Positions 33,232 through 40,592 of a stretch of 64,000 nt of DNA are shown here, piece after piece. Positions within the stretch are counted from its first letter, which is position 1. Each line of letters begins with the position of its first letter. Source of the stretch: Phycisphaerales bacterium. Its GTDB lineage: Bacteria; Planctomycetota; Phycisphaerae; UBA1845. The stretch lies in contig JACKHG010000014.1 in the NCBI GenBank assembly GCA_020639115.1, positions 1-64,000 on the forward strand, given 5' to 3'. A model generated the notes under the pieces. That model ran no database searches and was not told the origin of the DNA. It saw only the letters and a list, made by a program, of their open reading frames with translations. The position numbers and the translations under genes were made by a program.

Positions 33232-34083
33232 ATGAATGTCACGACTGCACAAAGATCGCGGCGGCTGCGGGAACTGCTCGCGGCGGGGCCGGTGATGATG
33301 CCGGGGGCGTTCAACGCGCTGTCGGCGAAGATGATCGAGCGCACCGGTTTCGACGCGCTGTACCTCTCCGGGGCGGTGCTGGCAAACTCGGTCGGCGGCG
33401 TTCCGGACATCGGCCTGATGACGCTGACGGAGGCGCGGGACCACGCCGAGAAGATCGCGCGGTCCACGGCCCTGCCGATCCTGATGGACGCGGACACGGG
33501 CTACGGCGGCGCGGACAACGCGGCGCACTGCGTGCGCACGCTCGAGGCGGTCGGGGTCAGCGGCATCCATCTCGAGGATCAGGAGTTTCCCAAGCGGTGC
33601 GGGCACCTCGACGGCAAGAAGCTGGTGCCGGTGGACGAATTCTGCCGCAAGATCGAGGCGGCAGCCGCCGCCAAGGCGAGCGCGGATTTCGTCATCATCG
33701 CGCGCACCGACGCCCGCGGCGTGGACGGCTTCGATGCGGCGGTCACGCGCGCCCGCCGCTACCTCGACGCCGGCGCGGACGGCATTTTCCCGGAGGCGCT
33801 GGCCGACGCGGACGAGTTCGCCCGGTTCGCCCGCGAGGTCGGGGGCCTGCTGCTCGCCAACATGACCGAATTCGGCAAGACGCCGTACCTGACGGCGGAC
33901 GCGTTCGCGCAGATGGGCTACCGCATGATCATCTACCCGGTCACGCTTCAGCGTCTCGTCATGAAGACGGTCGAGGACGGCCTGACGGAGCTGAAAGACG
34001 CGGGCACGCAGAAAAATCTCGTGCCGCGCATGCAGACGCGCGCCGCGCTCTATGATCTGCTGGGATACGATCCGACAAAATGA
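33232..34083 (+). CDS. prpB: Methylisocitrate lyase
   Basis: A 283-residue isocitrate-lyase superfamily enzyme. It has 'PVMMPGAFNALSAKM', 'YLSGAVLANSVGGVPDIG', the metal-binding 'LMDADTGYGG', and the catalytic 'KRCGH' at residues 121-125 (active Cys123). 'GIHLEDQEFPKRCGH' and 'FVIIARTDAR' are typical of PrpB and related carboxy-PEP mutase-like lyases. Length fits PrpB (about 290). It splits 2-methylisocitrate into pyruvate and succinate in the 2-methylcitrate cycle. The next gene, overlapping by ATGA, is methylcitrate synthase, which supports this over other superfamily members. No prpD (methylcitrate dehydratase) is in the window. Confidence 0.92.
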   Translation: MNVTTAQRSRRLRELLAAGPVMMPGAFNALSAKMIERTGFDALYLSGAVLANSVGGVPDIGLMTLTEARDHAEKIARSTALPILMDADTGYGGADNAAHCVRTLEAVGVSGIHLEDQEFPKRCGHLDGKKLVPVDEFCRKIEAAAAAKASADFVIIARTDARGVDGFDAAVTRARRYLDAGADGIFPEALADADEFARFAREVGGLLLANMTEFGKTPYLTADAFAQMGYRMIIYPVTLQRLVMKTVEDGLTELKDAGTQKNLVPRMQTRAALYDLLGYDPTK

Positions 34084-35240
34084 CGCGCGGCGCCCGCGCG
34101 CCGGCGAACAACAGGCAGAAGGTCATGGCTGAACTGGGATACAGCCAGGGCTGGGGCGTGGTCGCGGGCGCCACGCGAATCTCCTCGGTGGGACAGGCGG
34201 GGCTGCGCTACCGCGGGTACGACATCGCCAAGCTGGCGGAGACGGTTTGCTTCGAGGAGGTTCTGCACCTGCTCGTCTATGGGGAACTCCCCACGCGGCG
34301 GCAACTCGCGTTCCTGCGCGACACGCTGATGGAATTCCGCCGCCTGCCGCGGCCGGTCGTGGACGTGCTGCGCTCCATCCCCACCGACACCGACCTGATG
34401 GACGTGCTGCGCACGACGGTCTCGCTGCTGGGGCACTACGATCCCACGCATGGTGACACGCCCGATGACCTGCGCCGCCGCTCGATCTGGCTGACCGCAT
34501 CGATCGCGTCGCTGATCGCGGCGCGCCACCGCTTCGTGAACCGGCTCGAACCGCTCGATCCCCAGCCAGGCCTCGCCCACGCCGAGGAACTGCTCTTCCA
34601 GTTGCACGGCGAGACCCCGGACGAGGAGGCGGCCCGGTTGATCGACCTGACGTTGATCCTCTACGCCGAACACGACTTCAACGCGTCCACCTTCACCGCC
34701 CGCGTCATCGCCTCGACCCGCTCAGACCTGGTCTCCGCGATCGTCGGCGCGATCGGGGCGCTCAAGGGTCCGCTGCATGGCGGCGCCAACGAGCGGGCGA
34801 TGGAGATGCTGGCGCAGTTTCACACGCCGGACGATGCAGCCGCTTTCATCACGCGGGCGCTGGAACGCAAGGACAAGGTGATGGGCTTCGGCCATCGTGT
34901 TTATCGCAACGGCGATCACCGGGCCGAGATCCTCGAGGCGGCGCTGCGCCGCCACGCGGAAACCGCCGGCGCGGCCAAGTGGATGGCGATCTATGACGCG
35001 ATCAAGACGCCGATGGTCACCGAGAAAGGCATCCACCCCAACCTGGATTTCCCCTGCGCGCTCACCTACCACCTGCTGAACCTGCCCGTCGACCTGTACA
35101 CGCCGCTGTTCGTCGCGAGCCGCGTAGCGGGCTGGTGTGCCCACGTGATCGAGCAGGTCGAGGAGGACAAGCTCTATCGCCCGCTGAGCGCATACGTCGG
35201 CGAGCCGCCGCGGCCCGTGCCGCCGATGAGCGCACGCTGA
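34080..35240 (+). CDS. prpC: 2-methylcitrate synthase / citrate synthase
   Basis: A 386-residue citrate-synthase fold enzyme that condenses propionyl-CoA (or acetyl-CoA) with oxaloacetate. Catalytic residues are in place: His in 'LKGPLHGGANE' (about 231), His in 'VMGFGHRVYRNGD' (about 270), and Asp in 'HPNLDFPCAL' (about 322). The N-terminal 'GLRYRGYDI' and 'FEEVLHLLVYGELP' are typical of the short methylcitrate/citrate synthase group. Its start overlaps the prpB stop (ATGA at 34080-34083), so the two are translationally coupled. This argues for the 2-methylcitrate cycle of propionate use. Citrate synthase activity with acetyl-CoA cannot be excluded. Confidence 0.92.
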   Translation: MTRGARAPANNRQKVMAELGYSQGWGVVAGATRISSVGQAGLRYRGYDIAKLAETVCFEEVLHLLVYGELPTRRQLAFLRDTLMEFRRLPRPVVDVLRSIPTDTDLMDVLRTTVSLLGHYDPTHGDTPDDLRRRSIWLTASIASLIAARHRFVNRLEPLDPQPGLAHAEELLFQLHGETPDEEAARLIDLTLILYAEHDFNASTFTARVIASTRSDLVSAIVGAIGALKGPLHGGANERAMEMLAQFHTPDDAAAFITRALERKDKVMGFGHRVYRNGDHRAEILEAALRRHAETAGAAKWMAIYDAIKTPMVTEKGIHPNLDFPCALTYHLLNLPVDLYTPLFVASRVAGWCAHVIEQVEEDKLYRPLSAYVGEPPRPVPPMSAR

Positions 35241-35270
35241 GCGAGCAGTCCCGCCAACACCGTTGCTCGC

Positions 35271-36476
35271 CTATTCCAGGAATTGCGCCAGGTCGCGAAG
35301 GTCGTCGAGCGTGATCGCGCCCGATGCCTTGCGGAAGTTGCCATCGTCGCGGACCGCGATGAATGCGGGCACCGCATCCACGCCGTACACGCTCAGCATG
35401 CTGCGGATTTCAGGATCGTCGGTGAGGCTGCACTTGACGGCCTTATCGAGGTAATCCGCCGCCTCGCCCGACTGCAGCAGTTGCATCATCTGGGCCGAAG
35501 TCGCGTCGGTGGGGTCGTGCACGAAGATGAACAGGCCGGTCTCGTTCCGCTCGGCCTGGGCCTGCGCCCGGTCGAGGTTGGTGAACCAGCGCCATCCGGG
35601 CCGCGCCGCGCTGAGCTGCGCCCCGGGCACCGGCTGGGTGGTGCCCGGCAGGGTGCGGCTGAGGAACCCGATGATCCGTTCGACGCTCGCCGGGCCCTCG
35701 AGCACGTCGGCGGTGTCGTCCCGATGCACGACGATGATCGCCGGGTAGCGCGTCACGCCGTACTTGGCGACGTACTTGCGATTGGGCACGTAATCCCAAT
35801 CCAGGATGCAGGTCACCGTGTTGGCGCAGCGCACCGCCACTTCCGGGCGCGATAAACGAGCGAGGAGCTTCGTCGATTCGTCGTCCAGCCACCACTTGTA
35901 GACGATGAGCAGGTCGCGGTTCAGGCGGTCGGCCTTCTCCACCGCCCGCTCGTAGACGCCCTCGGCGTGTAACAGGAAGTCGGTCGGACGCGGCACGGAG
36001 ATGTCCCGGGTGGGCTTGGCCCCAGGCGCCTTGGCGGACGCGAGGAAAGCCGTGATCGCCTCGGGCGTGAACGAGTCGGTCTTCGCGTGGTAGGTGCCGT
36101 CGGGGTGCACGACGATCAGTGCCGGGGGCGTGGTGACGCCAAACTGCGCGACGTAGCGGCGGTTGGGCGCGTAGGCCGCGACCAGGGAGCAGAGCACGTA
36201 GTTCTTGAGCGCCGGGGCCAGGGCCGGCGACTCGAGCATGTCGTCGAGGTCCGCCGAGCTCAAGTCGAGGTGGTCGCGGTAGAAGATGAGCAGGTCGCGC
36301 TCCTGGGCGGCGGCGGCGCGTTCGGCGTCGGGGTAGTTGTAGGTCCAGCGTGCAGACGCGCACCCGCTGGCGGTGAGGCCGAGTCCGAGGACGAAGAGGG
36401 TGGCAGCGAAAGAAACGAGTGGGCGGGGACGGCGCGCGCGGCGGATGGTTGGCCGGGACCGGGGCATGTGCTTCAT
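35271..36476 (-). CDS. Lipoprotein with three thioredoxin-like folds lacking CxxC
   Basis: A 401-residue lipoprotein. Start at 36476 ('MKHMPRSRP'); signal ending in lipobox 'LTASGC'. Three repeated domains of about 110 residues follow. Each has a first strand ('DLLIFYRD', 'DLLIVYKW', 'GLFIFVHD'), a helix, one Cys ('VLCSL', 'VTCIL', 'VKCSL'), and a strand after a cis-Pro-like 'TPPALIVV', 'RYPAIIVV', 'AVPAFIAV'. These match the thioredoxin fold, but the active-site CxxC is replaced in all three by non-Cys residues. The single Cys kept at the same place in each domain is notable. A redox role by the normal mechanism is unlikely; a binding or chaperone function is possible. It is convergent with prpC. 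Confidence 0.75.
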   Translation of the reverse strand: MKHMPRSRPTIRRARRPRPLVSFAATLFVLGLGLTASGCASARWTYNYPDAERAAAAQERDLLIFYRDHLDLSSADLDDMLESPALAPALKNYVLCSLVAAYAPNRRYVAQFGVTTPPALIVVHPDGTYHAKTDSFTPEAITAFLASAKAPGAKPTRDISVPRPTDFLLHAEGVYERAVEKADRLNRDLLIVYKWWLDDESTKLLARLSRPEVAVRCANTVTCILDWDYVPNRKYVAKYGVTRYPAIIVVHRDDTADVLEGPASVERIIGFLSRTLPGTTQPVPGAQLSAARPGWRWFTNLDRAQAQAERNETGLFIFVHDPTDATSAQMMQLLQSGEAADYLDKAVKCSLTDDPEIRSMLSVYGVDAVPAFIAVRDDGNFRKASGAITLDDLRDLAQFLE

Positions 36477-36696
36477 GGGTGGATGCGATCGCAACAGGGC
36501 TAGTCTCGGAGAAGGTTCACGCTGTGGCCCGCGGCCAGCGCCGGCGCGGAAGTGTACCGGCGGTGCGGCGGCCCGACAACCGGAAGACGGGCTCGGTTGA
36601 CCCGTCGTCGGCGATAGACAGCCCGAAGCGCCAGCGATAGATTGGGCAATTCGTCCAGATTCACCCGAACCCGGTACTTTCGCGGGGGAACACACC

Positions 36697-38211
36697 GTGG
36701 CGCGACTGCACGAGTATCAAGGCAAGGCACTTCTGAAGCAGGCTGGCATTCCGATTCCGGAGGGCGATCCCGCGGCGACACCCGAGGAGGCTCGGGCGAT
36801 TGCCGAGCGGATCGGGACGCCGGTCGCGGTGAAGATGCAGGCCTGGACGACCCACCGGGCGTCGATGGGCGGCATCCGGTTCGCCGATACGCCCGAGGAG
36901 GCTGCAGCCGCCGCACGCGACCTGCTCGGCAAGCAGGTCGGGGCCTTTGCAGTTGAACGCGTGCTCGTCGAGCGGAAGCTGAAGCTCGACGCGGAGTACT
37001 ACGCGTCGGTGATCATCGATGATGCGGCCCGTCAGCCGGTACTGCTCTTCAGCACAGCCGGGGGGACCGGCATCGAGGAGCGGGCCAAGGGCGGGCAGGC
37101 GGGCGTCGCCATCATGCACATCGACGTGACCACCGGGCTCGCGGACCACGCCGCGCGCAACCTCGCGCGGCAGGCCGGCCTCGCCGGGACCGTGCAGCGC
37201 GACGTGGGGGCTGCACTGGTGCGGCTCGTCGACGTCTTCACGAAGTACGACGCCCGCAACGCCGAGATCAATCCGCTCGTCGTGACGGCGGAGGGCAAGG
37301 TGCTCGCCGCCGACTGTCGCATCACCATCGATGACTACGCGGTGCGCCGCCATCCCGAGTTGGGAATTACCATCGCTCGCGAGATGGATCACCCGCCGAC
37401 CAAGCTCGAGCGGATCGCCCAGAAGGTGGAGGACGAGGACTTTCGCGGCACGTTCTACTTCGCACAGCTCGCGACCGGATTCGGACCGGACGAGCGCTAC
37501 GTCGGTTTTCACGGTGCGGGCGGCGGCGGCTCAATGATGAGCATGGACGCGATCACCGACGCGGGGTTCAAGATCGCGAATTTCACGGACACCAGCGGAA
37601 ATCCGTCCGCGGCGAAGGTCTACCGGGCGGCGGTGATCATCTGCCACCAGCCGAACATCATCGGGTACTTCGGCAGCGGTTCGGGCGTGGCCAGCCAGGA
37701 GCAGTTCCACAGCGCGTACGGACTGGCCAAGGCGTTCCATGAGATGCGGCTGAACATTCCCGCGGTGATCCGGCTCGGCGGCAACAGCGAGGACCGCGCC
37801 GTGGACATCCTCGCGCGGGCCGGCGCCGATCTGCCCGCGCCCGTCGAGGGTTATCGCAAGGATGACGCGCCGGCGTTCTGCGCCCAGCGCTTCAAGGAGC
37901 TGGTCGAGCAGCACAGCGCCCCGGCTGAACCGATGCGCTGGCACAAGCCGACCCCGCCGAAGGATGCATACAGTTTTCCCATCGCGGGCGGCAAGGTCTA
38001 CATCGACCACGCCAAGTGCGACGAGACGACCTGCGCAGTGCTGATGGAGTACGGCCAGGGCATCTTCAAGCTGGAGGGCGGCAAGCCCGTGCTGGCGATC
38101 GACGCGAAGGAGGTCGCCGGCAAGAACAGCGAACTCATCGCGTGCGAGGTCGAGTGCCGCGCCCGGGCCAACGACGCCGTCTACGTGGAACTACCGATCG
38201 AGGGGCTGTAA
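36697..38211 (+). CDS. SucC-like acyl-CoA ligase (ADP-forming) with Cys-containing tail
   Basis: A 504-residue protein; the GTG at 36697 follows a GGGGGAA site. Residues 1-390 resemble the succinyl-CoA synthetase beta subunit: ATP-grasp start 'HEYQGKALLKQAGIPIPEG', 'EYYASVIIDDA', 'NAEINPLVV', and the ligase part 'GFHGAGGGGSMMSMDAI' and 'NIPAVIRLGGNSEDRAVDIL'. The nucleotide loop is divergent: 'TTHRASMGGI' replaces the usual 'GGRGKAGG'. The C-terminal 75 residues ('VYIDHAKCDETTC', then 'IACEVECRARAND') look like a ferredoxin-like domain that lacks the full CxxCxxC set; this is not part of ordinary SucC. No alpha subunit (SucD) is adjacent. It could be a CoA-ligase for an organic acid. The substrate is unknown. 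Confidence 0.8.
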   Translation: MARLHEYQGKALLKQAGIPIPEGDPAATPEEARAIAERIGTPVAVKMQAWTTHRASMGGIRFADTPEEAAAAARDLLGKQVGAFAVERVLVERKLKLDAEYYASVIIDDAARQPVLLFSTAGGTGIEERAKGGQAGVAIMHIDVTTGLADHAARNLARQAGLAGTVQRDVGAALVRLVDVFTKYDARNAEINPLVVTAEGKVLAADCRITIDDYAVRRHPELGITIAREMDHPPTKLERIAQKVEDEDFRGTFYFAQLATGFGPDERYVGFHGAGGGGSMMSMDAITDAGFKIANFTDTSGNPSAAKVYRAAVIICHQPNIIGYFGSGSGVASQEQFHSAYGLAKAFHEMRLNIPAVIRLGGNSEDRAVDILARAGADLPAPVEGYRKDDAPAFCAQRFKELVEQHSAPAEPMRWHKPTPPKDAYSFPIAGGKVYIDHAKCDETTCAVLMEYGQGIFKLEGGKPVLAIDAKEVAGKNSELIACEVECRARANDAVYVELPIEGL

Positions 38212-38271
38212 ACGCCGCCAACCTGACGGCAGCACGCCGCACAGCCGTTCGAAGTCCGCAATCTTCCGGCG

Positions 38272-40365
38272 CTACAGCGGGCCGACTAACTCGGTCAGGA
38301 AATTCTCCAGGTCCGCGACATCGACGTCGGAATCCCCGTCGTAATTGAATGCCGCGCACTCCGGCGGCACGCTGCCCGAGCCCCAGCAGCGCTGAAACGC
38401 CGCAAAATCCAGCAGCGAACGCTCGGTGCAGGCGCGCACGGTGGCCGGCTTGGTCTCCGTGCAGTTGGACTCGGGCACCGTGGCACTCGTGTTCTGATCG
38501 ACGCAAGTAACGGCGCGCGACTGCGTGCCCGAAGCGCAGGTACTCCATGGGCCAGTTTCCCACGCGTAGCTGGGCGCAGGCACGCAGGCCTGCGTGGTGG
38601 CGGGCTTGGCCGCCGTGCAGAACAGGTCGGCGGCTGTGGCGCCGGTTTCATCCTGGCAGACGACGACGCGCGACTGCATGCCGCCGACGCAAGTGCCCCA
38701 CGGGCCCGCATACCAGGCGTAGTCCTTCAGCGCGGTCGAGCTGACACAGGCATCGGCGAGGCACTGCTGCCCGGTTGCGCATTCGAGGCCGGTCGGGGTG
38801 AGATACGCCGTCGAGTTGGAGCAGGTGCTGGGGTTGCCGGGTGTCACGCACCAGATCGGGTCGCCGCAGGTGACGGAGAGGAAGCTGCACTGTTCGGTGC
38901 CGAAAGCGTCGAAACAGGTCTGGTCGCCGCTCACGCATGCGCCGTCGAGGCAGTCGCCGTCGTAGCCGTCGGCGCTGACGCAGGCGGTTCCCGGACTGGC
39001 GTAGAGGTCGCGCGGACACGCGCCGCTGACGCCGTCGCAGGTTTCCGCGAAGTCGCAGGTGCTGTCAGCGCTCGGCCGGCAGGGCGTGCCCGCACCGAGG
39101 ACCGTGCCGCCCGAGCAGCAGGCATCGTAGTTGGCGCAGGCGCAGCCGGTATCGAAGGCGCACGTTGCCGACGCGCAGCACGAACCTGCGAACTCACCAT
39201 AGCCGGCGTCGCAGTCCTCACCACTATCGAGTCGGCCATCGCCGCAGCGCGGTGTGGTCCACGCGGGTCCGCTCGGCGTGTTATCGAGGCACGCGCCCGC
39301 GCCGGTGCCCAGCCAGGCGATCATCTCGCTGCGGCTGCAGGATGAAAACGTCAGGGGCACCGGCGGCACGAACGTCACTTCCATGACGAATCCGGTTGCG
39401 GCACAGCCGTTGTCCACGCCGTCATGCCCCATGTTCAGGAGGTGCCCCACCTCGTGGGCGAGCTTGGTGCCGCAGAGCTCGGGGTCGTCGACGTCCTGGA
39501 CGACGACCGACGGCGCGACCTCGCTGCACATGCCGCCGCGCGTCGCGAGCCCGATCGTCGAGCCGACGAAGTCGCGCCGGGTGACGAGGGCGGCTGCGTC
39601 GAACGCGCGCCCGAGCAGGCTCTCCAGTGAGGACCGGTTGATGCGCACCCAGCGGTTGAACGTGTCGAGCAGGGTGGTGAAGTCGAGGTCGTCCGCGCTG
39701 GTCGAGATCGGCGTCGAACTCGCGAGGTTGATGAAGCGCACGAAGGTCGGCGGCGACGTGCTCCAGATGAGGTTGGCGCCGATGTTCTGGTAGCACCCGG
39801 CCTGCGTCACCGTCGTCGCGTCGGCGGGATCCTGCAGGCAGTAGATGTCGTCGCCCTGGTCGGGGCAGGTCGCGAATACCGGCGAGCTGGTGCTGCAGCA
39901 CGGATCGGAAAGCGGACGCAAGTTGGCCCAGACCGGATTGGGCATATCGCAGGTGTGCACGACGACGTCGTCGGGCAGGCCGTGGGCGTAGCTGAGCTGG
40001 CCGGCGAGGTCGAGCGTAATCTGGTCGCTGAGCGTGGCGTCGTAGCGCGACTTGGCGATGTTGAAAATCCCTGCCGAAACCGTGGCGGCGTCGTCGCCGT
40101 GGGCGGCGATGAAGGTGTCGTCGAGCACGATGAGCAGTTCGGCGGTGCGCGGCGGCGTGCCCCGCTCGGCGGGAGACGCCTTGGGTTCCGCCTTCGGCGC
40201 GAGTGGCTGGCCGGTGGCCGGCGAGAGGATCTCCGGCATGGGCACATCGCTGCACGCGGCCGAATCGTGTTCGACGGCATGCTGGGCGTGCGCCGGCAGC
40301 GTTGCGACGAGCAGCAACAGGGTGACAGTGGGCGCAGCCGCCTTGCGCAGTCGTGGTGCGATCAT
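38272..40365 (-). CDS. Secreted ADAM/ADAMTS-like zinc metalloprotease
   Basis: A 697-residue secreted protein; AGAGGA precedes the ATG and a signal peptide ends near 'LPAHA'. Residues about 60-370 are a metzincin protease with H304-E305-x2-H308-x5-H314-D ('HEVGHLLNMGHD') and a later 'GFVMEV' Met-turn candidate. Asn takes the usual Gly position. Residues about 373-498 copy the ADAM disintegrin/Cys-rich order: 'PRCGDGRLDSGEDCD', 'CCASATC', 'GTPCRPSADSTCDFAETCDG', 'ACPRDLY'. Two thrombospondin type-1 repeats follow ('AGPWGTCVGGMQSRVVVC' and 'TGPWSTCASGTQSRAVTC', each ending 'KPAT...AC'). The protein ends in a dockerin-like module with two calcium-type Asp loops. This order is otherwise known from animals. 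It is the last gene before a convergent SucC-like gene. Confidence 0.88.
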   Translation of the reverse strand: MIAPRLRKAAAPTVTLLLLVATLPAHAQHAVEHDSAACSDVPMPEILSPATGQPLAPKAEPKASPAERGTPPRTAELLIVLDDTFIAAHGDDAATVSAGIFNIAKSRYDATLSDQITLDLAGQLSYAHGLPDDVVVHTCDMPNPVWANLRPLSDPCCSTSSPVFATCPDQGDDIYCLQDPADATTVTQAGCYQNIGANLIWSTSPPTFVRFINLASSTPISTSADDLDFTTLLDTFNRWVRINRSSLESLLGRAFDAAALVTRRDFVGSTIGLATRGGMCSEVAPSVVVQDVDDPELCGTKLAHEVGHLLNMGHDGVDNGCAATGFVMEVTFVPPVPLTFSSCSRSEMIAWLGTGAGACLDNTPSGPAWTTPRCGDGRLDSGEDCDAGYGEFAGSCCASATCAFDTGCACANYDACCSGGTVLGAGTPCRPSADSTCDFAETCDGVSGACPRDLYASPGTACVSADGYDGDCLDGACVSGDQTCFDAFGTEQCSFLSVTCGDPIWCVTPGNPSTCSNSTAYLTPTGLECATGQQCLADACVSSTALKDYAWYAGPWGTCVGGMQSRVVVCQDETGATAADLFCTAAKPATTQACVPAPSYAWETGPWSTCASGTQSRAVTCVDQNTSATVPESNCTETKPATVRACTERSLLDFAAFQRCWGSGSVPPECAAFNYDGDSDVDVADLENFLTELVGPL

Positions 40366-40592
40366 GATCTTGGTCCTCTTGCTGGTATTTCGCGGAGACT
40401 GAGTGACAGTCTGTTTCCGGCCCGCGATGTTCTCCGGCTACTGCAGCAAGTGTACCACAATCCATGGGACCGTGCGCAACACGTTTAGCGCGGAGGTGAA
40501 CACCGGAGCCCCTGTCGCGATGGCGCCTGCGCAATATTCACGATCGGATTTGGCTGAGCGGACGACATGTCGTCGAAATATGGCACTGCGAA

